Source: an uncultured Veillonella sp.
GTDB taxonomy: Bacteria > Bacillota > Negativicutes > Veillonellales > Veillonellaceae
DNA: 48,409 nucleotides
Assembly (NCBI GenBank): GCA_915066865.1
Contig: CAJZEE010000007.1
Coordinates: 1-48,409 of the forward strand
Direction of reading: 5' to 3'
Under the pieces are notes generated by a model. That model searched no databases. It was not told the origin of the DNA and saw only the letters and a list, made by a program, of their open reading frames with translations. Positions 1-8,873 of this stretch are shown one piece after another (positions within the stretch are counted from its first letter, which is position 1; each line of letters begins with the position of its first letter). The position numbers and the translations under genes are program-made.

Positions 1-601
1 ACCGTGGCGCTGTAGGTGATGAGTGTTTTGGGGGCGGCCTTTTTTAGCCTATACCAATCAGGATGCGAGCCTCTCAGAGTTGGGATGGTATACTTTAACA
101 GGCTTTGAACTACCGCACTATAATCCACTAGCTAATATCATTCATGGCGGCGGTCTACAAACGATGTTTATCCCTACCCTATCAATTTTTATGGCTACTG
201 CTATTTCAGGCATGCTCGAAGGGGTTGGCTTCTGGAACGATATACGACAACTATTAGAGCGAGCTAAAACACGGAGCGATGTATTTGCTGCCAATGTAGG
301 TCTTGCCTTCTTAACAGGTGCGGTTGGATGCAGCCAAGCTATTGCGGTAGTTATGACGCACTCTATTATGCGCATTACCTACGCACAGCGAGGTATTCAA
401 GACGAAGATGTAATGCTAGACTTTGAAAATAGCGGTATTCTCATCGCTCCATTGCAACCGTGGAATATTGCTGCCTACGTGCCTGTTGTCATGATGGGTA
501 CAAGTTCAGCAGGTTATGTACCATTTGCCTTCTTCCTATATCTAGTACCACTCATCTATTGGTTACGATTACGGAAGCAAGATCAACCGATCATACGCTA
601 A
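1..601 (+). CDS. nhaC: NhaC-family Na+/H+ antiporter, C-terminal fragment (5' truncated, frameshifted at edge)
   Basis: C-terminal part of a membrane antiporter of the NhaC type, which exchanges external protons for internal sodium. About 190 residues are readable from 23 to the stop at 599-601, with several hydrophobic segments and the glycine-rich stretch HGGGLQTMF typical of this family. The 5' end lies outside the window. The readable frame is closed by a TGA at 20-22. Removing one T from the run at 40-45 joins it to the frame MSVLGAAF just upstream, giving a natural GAAFLAYTNQDA; that frame has its own TAG at 13-15. I read this as sequencing or assembly error at the contig edge rather than a real pseudogene. 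Family assignment is from sequence resemblance and is moderately sure. Confidence 0.7.
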
Positions 602-629
602 TTAGTATTATCTCAAAAGGGGAAATTGT

Positions 630-1544
630 ATGATTTACACTATTACCTTTAATCCAGCTCTCGATTATATCGTGCGCCTTGATCACCTCAAGACGGGTAC
701 TATTAATCGCACCATCCAAGAATACGTTCTCGGTGGCGGCAAAGGTATCAACGTATCTATCGTGCTCAACAATCTTGGCATGGATACGACAGCACTCGGC
801 TTCATCGCAGGGTTTACTGGCGAAGAAATCGTAACACAACTCAAGAAATTCGGCGTGAAAGAAGATTTCATCCGGCTTCGCGAAGGATTAACCCGCATCA
901 ATGTTAAGGTAAAAGCCTCTAATGAGGAAACAGAGATTAATGGCCGCGGCCCAATCATCAGTACCGACGAATTAGAAGCTCTATACAAACAGCTTGATGC
1001 GTTGACCGAAAAGGACACCTTAATCCTTGCTGGCAGCATTCCTTCTAGCCTACCAAGCGATATGTACGAACTCATTATGGAGCGCTTACAACATAAAAGT
1101 ATCCGCATCATAGTAGATGCTACAAAAGATCTACTCACAAAAGTCTTGCCTTATAAACCATTTTTAATTAAGCCAAATAATCACGAGCTTAGCGAAATCT
1201 TTGGTCGCACTCTCGCTACAAAGGATGACCTTGTAGAAGCTGCCAAAGCATTGCAAGAGAAAGGTGCACAACATGTGCTTATCTCTATGGCTGGTGATGG
1301 AGCTATCTTGGTCGCTACTGACGGCACTGTATATACAAGTCCTGCCCCTAAAGGAACTCTCGTGAATTCCGTGGGTGCTGGCGACTCCATGGTAGCCGGC
1401 TTTATTACGGGCTATGAAAAGACGGGTGACTTACAAGAGGCGCTCTATTGGGGTATCTCCAGTGGCTCTGCCTCCGCTTACTCTGAAAACCTCGCAACCC
1501 TTGAAGAAGTAGAAACACTGCTTTCACAAGTACGAGTTAAATAG
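630..1544 (+). CDS. fruK: 1-phosphofructokinase
   Basis: Cytoplasmic PfkB-family kinase that phosphorylates fructose 1-phosphate to fructose 1,6-bisphosphate. The 304-residue length is normal for FruK. The N-terminus ITFNPALDYIV, the substrate-binding GGGKGINVS segment near residue 37, and the C-terminal anion-hole/catalytic motif GAGDS (residues 249-253, D252 the likely base) are all present. The start ATG follows the ribosome site AAAGGGGAAATTGT. The stop is 33 bases before the fruA start, so the two are almost certainly co-transcribed. No FruR-type regulator is visible in the window upstream. Confidence 0.95.
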   Translation: MIYTITFNPALDYIVRLDHLKTGTINRTIQEYVLGGGKGINVSIVLNNLGMDTTALGFIAGFTGEEIVTQLKKFGVKEDFIRLREGLTRINVKVKASNEETEINGRGPIISTDELEALYKQLDALTEKDTLILAGSIPSSLPSDMYELIMERLQHKSIRIIVDATKDLLTKVLPYKPFLIKPNNHELSEIFGRTLATKDDLVEAAKALQEKGAQHVLISMAGDGAILVATDGTVYTSPAPKGTLVNSVGAGDSMVAGFITGYEKTGDLQEALYWGISSGSASAYSENLATLEEVETLLSQVRVK

Positions 1545-1577
1545 TTTTATATTTTATGTGCATCAAGGAGTACACAT

Positions 1578-3572
1578 ATGCAAATCACTGATTTATTAAA
1601 ACCTCAATCTATCCTGTTGAATGCAGATCCTGTCACAAAGGCTGACGCCATTTACACCTTAGGTGAATTGATGGACAAAGGCGGCCACTTGACAGACAAA
1701 GCAGAATATTTAAAAGCAGTGTTCGCTCGTGAAGAGTCTGGTTCTACAGGCCTTGGTGACGGTATTGCCACACCACACGCTAAATCTGCAGGCGTAAAAG
1801 AAGCAGGCCTAGCCGCTATGGTCGTGCCTAACGGTGTAGATTTTGAAGCGCTTGATGGTCAACCTTCCCGCCTATTCTTCATGATTGCAGCTCCAGAAGG
1901 TGCGGCTGACACTCACGTAGAGGTATTGAGCCAATTAGCAACGATGGTAATTGACCCTGATTTCAAAGAAGCCCTCATCGCAGCTCCAACTGTAGAACGT
2001 TTCTTGGAGCTAATAACAGCTAAAGAGCAAGGCAAGTTTGATCCATCTGTAGAAGGATTTATCAAACCAACAGAGGATCAAAAAGCAACCAGCATTACCG
2101 ATGCTATCGAAGCAAAGGCTACAGAAGCAATTGAAAAGGTAGCACCTAAGATTTCTGTAGATAACCCGCATTATGATGTACTTGCTGTTACTGGTTGCCC
2201 TACAGGCATTGCACATACCTATATGGCTGCTGAATCTTTAGAGCGCAAGGCTAAAGAAATGGGTGTTTCCTTAAAAGTAGAAAAGAACGGTGCCTCTGGC
2301 GTTAAAGACGCTCTTACAGCAGAAGAAATCGAGCACGCTAAATGCATTATCGTAGCTTCTGACCGTCAAGTAGAGATGGCACGCTTTGATGGCAAACCTA
2401 TGATTCAAACTAAGGTAGCGAACGGCATCAATAAAGCGGAAGAGTTATTGCGTGAAGCTATGGCTGGTACAGCACCTGTATACCATGCTTCCCCATCTGA
2501 CAAAAATGGTGCAGTGGCTGCATTCGATGCGGCAGATAACTTCGGTCGTCAAATCTACAAACATTTGATGAATGGTGTCTCCCACATGTTGCCATTCGTT
2601 ATCGGTGGCGGTATCTTAATTGCCCTTGCCTTTTTATTCGATGTATTCGACCCAGCAAATCCTAAAAACTTTGGTTCCGGTACGCCTCTTGCGGCTTTCT
2701 TAATGCAAATTGGTGGTGCTTCCTTTGGCTTCATGTTACCCGTATTAGCAGGTTACATCGCTATGAGTATTGCGGACCGTCCAGGTCTTGTAGCTGGTTT
2801 CGTTGGTGGCTTATTAGCTAACCAAGGTGGCTCTGGTTTCCTAGGCGCATTGATTGCCGGTTTCGCAGCAGGTTATTTAGTATTATTAGTTAAGAAATTA
2901 GTATCTGGTTTGCCTCAAGCCTTAGAAGGTACAAAACCGGTTCTCTTCTATCCTGTACTTGGCGTATTATTCATCGGTATCGCTATTACCTTTATCATCA
3001 ATCCTCCTGTATCCGCACTTAACCACTGGTTAATGGACTCTTTGCAATCCATGGGCACTACTAGTCGCGTATTGTTAGGTCTTATCTTTGGTGCTATGAT
3101 GTCCGTTGATATGGGCGGCCCTGTAAACAAGGCGGCTTATGTTATCGGTACTGGTGCTCTTGCAACTGGCGAATACGGTATCATGGCTGCTGTAATGGCA
3201 GGCGGTATGGTTCCTCCATTGGCAATCGCTCTTTGTACTACATTCTTCCCTAGCCGCTTCACAGAGGCTGAACGCAAATCTGGCATCACTAACTACATCA
3301 TGGGCCTTTCCTTCATCACAGAAGGTGCCATCCCATTTGCAGCAGCCGATCCAGTTCGCGTATTGCCAGCCTGCATCATCGGTGCTGGTACAGCCGGTGC
3401 GTTATCTATGTTCTTCGAATGCACACTACGCGCTCCACACGGCGGCATTTTTGTAGTACCAACAATTGGTAATCCACTACTATACCTTGCGTCCATCGCA
3501 ATCGGTTCCGTCGTGGCTTGCTTCATCTTAGCACTTGTAAAACCAAGCTTAAAAAATAGTATCACTAAATAG
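1578..3572 (+). CDS. fruA: PTS fructose transporter, fused EIIABC
   Basis: Imports fructose with concomitant phosphorylation to fructose 1-phosphate, the substrate of the neighbouring FruK. It is a 664-residue fusion. An EIIA domain spans residues 1-150 with the phospho-histidine in ATPHAKS (H67). A linker follows to about 195. The EIIB domain carries the phospho-cysteine in VTGCPTGIAHTYMAAE (C207). The membrane EIIC domain runs from about residue 330 to the end, with many transmembrane segments and the conserved GGPVNKAA and EGAIPFAAADP loops. The domain order A-B-C matches Firmicute FruA. The start is set by AAGGAG seven bases before the ATG. Confidence 0.96.
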   Translation: MQITDLLKPQSILLNADPVTKADAIYTLGELMDKGGHLTDKAEYLKAVFAREESGSTGLGDGIATPHAKSAGVKEAGLAAMVVPNGVDFEALDGQPSRLFFMIAAPEGAADTHVEVLSQLATMVIDPDFKEALIAAPTVERFLELITAKEQGKFDPSVEGFIKPTEDQKATSITDAIEAKATEAIEKVAPKISVDNPHYDVLAVTGCPTGIAHTYMAAESLERKAKEMGVSLKVEKNGASGVKDALTAEEIEHAKCIIVASDRQVEMARFDGKPMIQTKVANGINKAEELLREAMAGTAPVYHASPSDKNGAVAAFDAADNFGRQIYKHLMNGVSHMLPFVIGGGILIALAFLFDVFDPANPKNFGSGTPLAAFLMQIGGASFGFMLPVLAGYIAMSIADRPGLVAGFVGGLLANQGGSGFLGALIAGFAAGYLVLLVKKLVSGLPQALEGTKPVLFYPVLGVLFIGIAITFIINPPVSALNHWLMDSLQSMGTTSRVLLGLIFGAMMSVDMGGPVNKAAYVIGTGALATGEYGIMAAVMAGGMVPPLAIALCTTFFPSRFTEAERKSGITNYIMGLSFITEGAIPFAAADPVRVLPACIIGAGTAGALSMFFECTLRAPHGGIFVVPTIGNPLLYLASIAIGSVVACFILALVKPSLKNSITK

Positions 3573-4026
3573 ACCATTAAAATTAATCTTCAATTATAAC
3601 TTATATATGATTGATTGATGGCTGATGATTGTTGATTGTTTATGATGAGTTTCGACGATTAGCGGTTAGTAACTAATAGTTAACATTTAGCGACTAATTG
3701 ATTAATGACTCTTATCGATGGTGAAAGCTGGTGTCACACCAGTAGATATAGTAAAAGGACTAGAATATACGTATTCTGAACTGCCCTAAAATTGGACACA
3801 GTTTTGGAACAACAGTTCAGAAGTATACGTGATCTAGTCCTTTTCTTATATTCAAAAATAATTAATATTATTTTATAATTCATGATCAAAACTACTTTCA
3901 AAAGTGGAAGCAAATCCTCAAAATTGTACAATTACATTGATTTATGTTAAACTATATAAATATTAATTAACTTTAAACTTTAAAATTATAAATTATTATT
4001 AGAAATCTAGTTCGGAGAGCTAATTC
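3573..4026. other. 454-base intergenic region
   Basis: No credible gene. The first ~150 bases are low-complexity runs of TGATTGATTGATGG-like and TTAGCGACTAA-like sequence. The middle holds an imperfect ~92-base palindrome (listed separately). The last ~130 bases are very AT-rich and should hold the promoter of the tannase-like gene. I could not fix -35/-10 boxes there with confidence. No clear separate terminator for fruA is seen other than the palindrome. Confidence 0.6.
3753..3844. repeat. imperfect long palindrome, possible fruA terminator or MITE/IS end remnant
   Basis: The left arm AAAAGGACTAGAATATACGT and the right arm ending CTAGTCCTTTT are near-reverse complements. An inner pair TTCTGAACTG / CAGTTCAGAA continues the stem. 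The centre reads CCCTAAAATTGGACACAG, which resembles the terminal inverted repeats of IS3/IS150-group elements (TGAACTG...TTGGACA). The T-rich right flank could also terminate fruA transcription. No transposase remains. Confidence 0.5.
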
Positions 4027-7000
4027 ATGAAATCATCCAAAAATTGTAAGGTTACTGCTGCATTTCTTGCCGCAGCTGCGCTGGGTGGTGTTGCCCATGC
4101 AGAGCCTATACTTAACATGAATGATTTAGTAGGTACGAGTACCAGTGCTGAATCAACGACACAGAGTCCTACAAGTGTAGTAACTCCAGTCGTGAAACCA
4201 ATGGCAACTCAGCCAGTCTTACCAACTACACCACAACCGGCTACCATTGTACAACAACAAACACCACCGATGGCACAACCTCAACCATCCTACGTGATGC
4301 AACCAGCAACGGTTAGCCCTGTACAAACTCAACAAGTTACACCATTGCAAGCAGTACCGCAACAAGTAGTACCAATGCAATCTCAACAACAGGTTCAAAC
4401 TCAACCTCAGTATGTTGTCAATAAAGATACAAAGACTGTCATGGAGCCTACATTAGCAATGCACAGTTTGATAAATGTACAACGAAAAACTGAACCTGTT
4501 ACTATAGAGAAACCAGTGGATGGTAAGCAACAAGTACAAACTACACAAGTACAGCGTACACCTGTTATTATTCAACAAGAATCCATAGCTCCATTAACTG
4601 TATCAAATACTACAGTAACAAAAGCCGTGGTGGCAAAACAGAGACTTACAATTCGAGATATTCAACGAGCTGAGCGTGAGCGTCTAGCTCAACTAGCCGC
4701 TGAAGAAGCATCCCAACAAGAAAATTTATCACAAGCTGATCAACAACAACTTGCTCAAAAACAAGCTGAAGCACAACGCCAAGCGTCACTACAAGCACAA
4801 CAACAAGCAGAAGCCCAACAGCAAGCAGCTTTGCGGTCAGAACAAGAACGTGTGGTGGCTCAACAAGCAGAGGCTCAACGCCAAGCTACTTTACGTGCTG
4901 AACAGGAACGCATTGCGGCTCAACAAGCTGAGCAAGCCCGTATTGCAGAAGAACGCCGTCAAGCGGCAGAGCAAGAACGCATTCGTATCCAAGAGGAACA
5001 ACGCCGTATTGCTGCGCAACAGGCGGAACAAGAACGTATTGCAGCTCAACAAGCCGAGGCTCAACGTCAAGCGGCTTTACGTGCTGAGCAAGAACGTATT
5101 GCGGCCCAACAAGCCGAAGCGCAACGTCAAGCCGCTATTAAAGCAGAACAAGAACGTATCGCCGCTCAGCAAGCTGAAGCGCAACGCCAAGCGGCTATTA
5201 AAGCTGAACAAGAGCGTATTGCCGCTCAACAAGCTGAGGCTCAACGCCAAGCGGCTATTAGAGCGGAGCAAGAACGTATTGCCGCTCAACAGGCTGAAAC
5301 TCAACGCCAAGCAGCTATTAAAGCGGAACAAGAGCGAATAGCCGCTCAACAAGCTGAAGCTCAACGTCAAGCGGCTATTAGAGCGGAACAAGAACGTGTG
5401 GTAGCTCAACAAGCCGAGGCTCAACGCCAAGCTGCTATTAAAGCAGAACAAGAACGTATCGCTGCTCAACAAGCTGAAGCTCAACGCCAAGCGGCTTTAA
5501 AAGCTGAACGTGAGCGTATCCTCGCTCAACAGGCTGAAGAAGAACGCTTAGCGGCTGAAGAAGCAGCTCGCCAACGTGCTGAAGCTGCCGCTAAAGCTGA
5601 AGCAGAACGGCAAGCAGCTATTAAAGCAGAACAAGAACGTATTGCGGCTCAACAAGCTGAGGCTCAACGGCAAGCCGCTTTAAAAGCTGAACAAGAGCGT
5701 ATCGCGGCCGAGAAAGCTAAAGCTGAACGCGAAGCTGCTATAAAAGCGGAACAAGAACGTATTGCTGCTAAACAAGCGGAACTTGCAAGACAAGCTGCGA
5801 TCCAAGAAGAACAAGAACGTTTAGCTACTGAACAACTAGCAAAAGAAGAAGCGGCAGCTGCAGCAAAAGCTCAGGCTGAAGCCGAGGCAAAAGCTAAAGC
5901 AGAAGCGGACGCTGTTGCTAAAGCGCAAGCTGAAGCTGAGGCAAAAGCTAAAGCAGAAGCAGATGCTGCTGCTAAAGCTCAGGCTGAAGCCGAGGCTAAG
6001 GCTAAGGCTAAAGCTCAATCTGAAGCCGAAGCAAAAGCTAAATCTGAGGCAGAGACTAAACAGGTTCAAGAAAGTAAATTACCACAATCTTATGTAAATG
6101 CTCGTAATGAAGCTTCCACAAAAGGCTCTCCTGTTACAGAAGAGAAAAATATTCTCTCCCAACCAATTGAACCCCCATTGCAAGCTGATGCGTCTGCAAA
6201 GATTAGTCTTGCTTTCGACGCGAAAAATTATGAATCCATGTCTACCACAGTAGATAATAAGGAAATTAAATATCGCGCCTTCGAGTATATCCCTTACGTG
6301 GCTAATCCAATCGACATAGATCAGCAATACATGAACATTTATGTACCAGAGGAATATTTCAACAACGGCACAATCAATGGTTACAATACCCAAACAGCCC
6401 CTATCTTCATGCCAAATGCAGTAGGTGGTTACATGCCGAGCCAGGCTATGACGCCTAAGATGGAAAATGGAAAACCTAACAGTGTTCTTTATGCATTATC
6501 CCGTGGTTATGTAGTAGCTTCCCCATCTACTCGTGGTCGTACCAATAAAGCTTCCGATGGCAACTTTATAGGTAAGGCCCCTGCAGTAATCGTTGACTTA
6601 CAAGCGGCTACAGCTTACTTACACGCTAACGATTCCGCTATGCCAGGTAATGCAAACCGCATTATCACAAATGGTACAAGTGCAGGCGGTGGTGTATCCT
6701 TATTACAAGGTGCAACTGGTAACAGCTCCGACTTCCAACCATATTTACAAGCATTAGGTGCAGCTACAGCGGCAACTAATGTATACGCAGCATCCGCATA
6801 TGCCCCTATCACTAACCTTGATGCGGCAGATATGGCTTACGAATGGAGCTATAACGGTATCACATCTTTTAACAAAGTAACTATGGGCCAAGGCGAATTA
6901 CCACAAGCTAATGTAGGTGGTAACTCTGCTCCACCACAACGTACGATGCAACGTGTAAACTTGAATACAGACGATTTATCATACTCTAAAATGCTCAGCG

Positions 7001-7647
7001 AACACTTCCCTGATTACGTAAATAACTTACAATTACGTGACTCTCTAGGTCGTATACTAAAACTCGACAAGAATGGTAACGGGACTTTCAAAAACTATGT
7101 AAAAGAGTTTATCGTTGCTGCCGCTAATAAAGCAGCAGCTCAAGGTACTGATTTATCCAAGCATACATACCTTGTACGAGATAATAAAACAGGGGCCATC
7201 AAAGACATTAACTGGGAAGCATATAACCACTTTGTAAGTCGCTCAAAAGCGCCTGGTGCCTTTGACTCTCGTGCTAATGATACAGGTGAAAACAATCTAT
7301 TTGGTACAAGTACTACAGATAATAATCACTTTACCATTACTGCTGCATTACACGATTCAACAGCTAACCAAGATGTATACGTAGAAAATGCTAAGATCGT
7401 TACTATGATGAACCCAATGAACTATCTTGGTTCTCCTGCTGCGACAAATGCACGATTCTATCGTATTCGTTATGGCACAGCCGACAGTAATACATCTGTT
7501 GCAATTCCTTTAATCGTAGGTACACGTGCTCAAAACCTTGGGTACAGAGTAGATATGGCAACACCATTTAATGTAGATCACTCTGGTGACTACGATTTAG
7601 AAGAATTATTCAACTGGATGGATAATATCGTTAAAAACGGTAGATAA
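4027..7647 (+). CDS. exported tannase-like serine hydrolase with long repetitive helical region
   Basis: A 1206-residue exported protein in four parts. There is a signal peptide with probable cleavage after AHA at residue 25. A Q/P/T-rich linker runs from about 40 to 215. An A/Q/E/R-rich helical region from about 215 to 670 includes a 20-residue tandem repeat and then AKAEAEAKAKAEA-type sequence, resembling TolA stalks. The C-terminal alpha/beta-hydrolase domain spans about 700-1206. That domain has the nucleophile motif GTSAGG (S885) and the C-terminal HSGDYD motif (H1185), both characteristic of the tannase/feruloyl-esterase family, so hydrolysis of gallate or similar phenolic esters is likely. 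No LPXTG, SLH or autotransporter domain is seen. Start chosen by CGGAGAG ahead of the ATG. Substrate and final location are inferred. Confidence 0.8.
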   Translation: MKSSKNCKVTAAFLAAAALGGVAHAEPILNMNDLVGTSTSAESTTQSPTSVVTPVVKPMATQPVLPTTPQPATIVQQQTPPMAQPQPSYVMQPATVSPVQTQQVTPLQAVPQQVVPMQSQQQVQTQPQYVVNKDTKTVMEPTLAMHSLINVQRKTEPVTIEKPVDGKQQVQTTQVQRTPVIIQQESIAPLTVSNTTVTKAVVAKQRLTIRDIQRAERERLAQLAAEEASQQENLSQADQQQLAQKQAEAQRQASLQAQQQAEAQQQAALRSEQERVVAQQAEAQRQATLRAEQERIAAQQAEQARIAEERRQAAEQERIRIQEEQRRIAAQQAEQERIAAQQAEAQRQAALRAEQERIAAQQAEAQRQAAIKAEQERIAAQQAEAQRQAAIKAEQERIAAQQAEAQRQAAIRAEQERIAAQQAETQRQAAIKAEQERIAAQQAEAQRQAAIRAEQERVVAQQAEAQRQAAIKAEQERIAAQQAEAQRQAALKAERERILAQQAEEERLAAEEAARQRAEAAAKAEAERQAAIKAEQERIAAQQAEAQRQAALKAEQERIAAEKAKAEREAAIKAEQERIAAKQAELARQAAIQEEQERLATEQLAKEEAAAAAKAQAEAEAKAKAEADAVAKAQAEAEAKAKAEADAAAKAQAEAEAKAKAKAQSEAEAKAKSEAETKQVQESKLPQSYVNARNEASTKGSPVTEEKNILSQPIEPPLQADASAKISLAFDAKNYESMSTTVDNKEIKYRAFEYIPYVANPIDIDQQYMNIYVPEEYFNNGTINGYNTQTAPIFMPNAVGGYMPSQAMTPKMENGKPNSVLYALSRGYVVASPSTRGRTNKASDGNFIGKAPAVIVDLQAATAYLHANDSAMPGNANRIITNGTSAGGGVSLLQGATGNSSDFQPYLQALGAATAATNVYAASAYAPITNLDAADMAYEWSYNGITSFNKVTMGQGELPQANVGGNSAPPQRTMQRVNLNTDDLSYSKMLSEHFPDYVNNLQLRDSLGRILKLDKNGNGTFKNYVKEFIVAAANKAAAQGTDLSKHTYLVRDNKTGAIKDINWEAYNHFVSRSKAPGAFDSRANDTGENNLFGTSTTDNNHFTITAALHDSTANQDVYVENAKIVTMMNPMNYLGSPAATNARFYRIRYGTADSNTSVAIPLIVGTRAQNLGYRVDMATPFNVDHSGDYDLEELFNWMDNIVKNGR
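5041..5520 (+). repeat. 60-bp tandem repeats (8 near-perfect units, degenerate copies on both sides)
   Basis: Eight consecutive 60-base units encode a 20-residue repeat of the type AAQQAEAQRQAAIKAEQERI (residues 339-498 of the tannase-like protein). Further degenerate copies lie upstream to about 4740 and downstream to about 5800. Synonymous positions differ between units (for example caacgtcaa versus caacgccaa), so this is not a single recent amplification. The number of units is liable to vary between strains and to be mis-assembled from short reads. Confidence 0.9.
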
Positions 7648-7673
7648 TCACAATTAAATACATACCAAAATAC

Positions 7674-7701
7674 TAAAGGAGCTACCTAGTAGTTCCTTTT
7701 T
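7674..7701 (+). terminator. rho-independent terminator after the tannase-like gene
   Basis: Stem AAGGAGCTAC / GTAGTTCCTT (one G-U pair) with a three-base loop, followed by TTTTT. It lies 27 bases after the stop codon. Confidence 0.75.
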
Positions 7702-7832
7702 CATATACAATTATAAATTTTCTTGTGTATTCAATTATAAATGTTATTGTGAAAGTCCCTCTCCGACTATGAATAATCTGCACCATTATTTAATCAGTAC
7801 ATCACCCTATTATAATAATAAAAGAATTCAAT

Positions 7833-7869
7833 CAAAAAAGGATGCCCCCTGTAAAATACAGGGGGCATC
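7833..7869 (-). terminator. terminator of the cysK operon
   Basis: A perfect 13-bp stem GATGCCCCCTGTA / TACAGGGGGCATC with a three-base loop. Read on the minus strand it is followed by CCTTTTTTG. It is positioned 54 bases downstream of the cysK stop. Confidence 0.85.
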
Positions 7870-7922
7870 TATGTGTTTGAGCCAGGTAAAAGCAATTATT
7901 ATGCTTTCACCATGATAGGCGA

Positions 7923-8858
7923 TTAAACTTCAGGGAACAATGCTGTAGATAAGTAGCGTTCGCCTGTATCAGGGAGAATTACTACAATATTTTTGCCTTT
8001 ATTTTCAGGGCGTTTTGCCAATTCTTGAGCCGCCCAAAGCGCAGCACCAGAGGAAATACCTACCAATACGCCTTCTGTGTGACCAAAAGCTTGAGATGTA
8101 GCAAAAGCATCCTCGTTAGAAACTTGGATTACTTCATCGTAAATGTTAGTATCCAATGTATCTGGAATGAAGCCAGCACCTAAACCTTGGATTTTATGAG
8201 GGCCTGGTTTACCATTAGACAATACAGGAGAATCTGCTGGTTCTACGGCAACCACATGTACATCAGGGTTTTGTTCTTTCAAGTAGCGACCTGCACCTGT
8301 CAACGTACCGCCTGTACCAACACCAGATACGTAGATATCTACGGTACCATCAGTATCTTGCCAGATTTCAGGACCAGTTGTTCTGTAGTGAATTGCAGGA
8401 TTAGCTTGATTTACGAACTGACCTGCTTCAATAGCACCGGATGTAGCCGTTACGATTTCCTTAGCTTTAGCAATAGCGCCTTTCATACCAAGAGAACCGT
8501 CAGTCAATACGAGCTGAGCACCATAACCAAGCATTAATTTACGGCGTTCAATGGACATTGTTTCAGGCATTACGATTACAACTTTATAGCCAAGCGCAGC
8601 ACCTACAGCAGACAAGCCAATACCAGTATTACCAGATGTAGCTTCTACGATTGTGCCGCCTGGTTGTAATTCACCAGATTCAACTGCAGCTTGAATGATT
8701 GCTGCTGCGATACGGTCTTTTACGGAACCGCCTGGGTTGAAGTATTCCAATTTTGCGAAAATATTAGCGTTTGCACCATATTTTTTACCAAAACGTGTAG
8801 TAGCTAATAATGGTGTTTTACCGATTAATTCAACAAAAGATTTTGCAATTTTAGACAT
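7923..8858 (-). CDS. cysK: cysteine synthase A (O-acetylserine sulfhydrylase)
   Basis: PLP enzyme making L-cysteine from O-acetylserine and sulfide in the cytoplasm. It has 311 residues, normal for CysK. The PLP lysine lies in NPGGSVKDR (K47), the substrate loop is EATSGNTGIG, and the phosphate-binding loop is GVGTGGTLTG. The ATG at 8858 is preferred because AAGGAG lies eight bases upstream. An in-frame GTG at 8867 overlaps that ribosome site and would be too close. It is 15 bases downstream of the Rrf2 regulator gene, forming an operon closed by the terminator at 7833-7869. Confidence 0.95.
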   Translation of the reverse strand: MSKIAKSFVELIGKTPLLATTRFGKKYGANANIFAKLEYFNPGGSVKDRIAAAIIQAAVESGELQPGGTIVEATSGNTGIGLSAVGAALGYKVVIVMPETMSIERRKLMLGYGAQLVLTDGSLGMKGAIAKAKEIVTATSGAIEAGQFVNQANPAIHYRTTGPEIWQDTDGTVDIYVSGVGTGGTLTGAGRYLKEQNPDVHVVAVEPADSPVLSNGKPGPHKIQGLGAGFIPDTLDTNIYDEVIQVSNEDAFATSQAFGHTEGVLVGISSGAALWAAQELAKRPENKGKNIVVILPDTGERYLSTALFPEV

Positions 8859-8873
8859 AGTGGTCACTCCTTA

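Noticed and set aside
4751..5341. 196-codon open frame in the +1 frame of the tannase-like gene
   Set aside because: It is a shadow of the 60-bp repeats: a repeat whose length is divisible by three keeps alternative frames open. Composition (K/N/L/R only) is not protein-like and there is no ribosome site.
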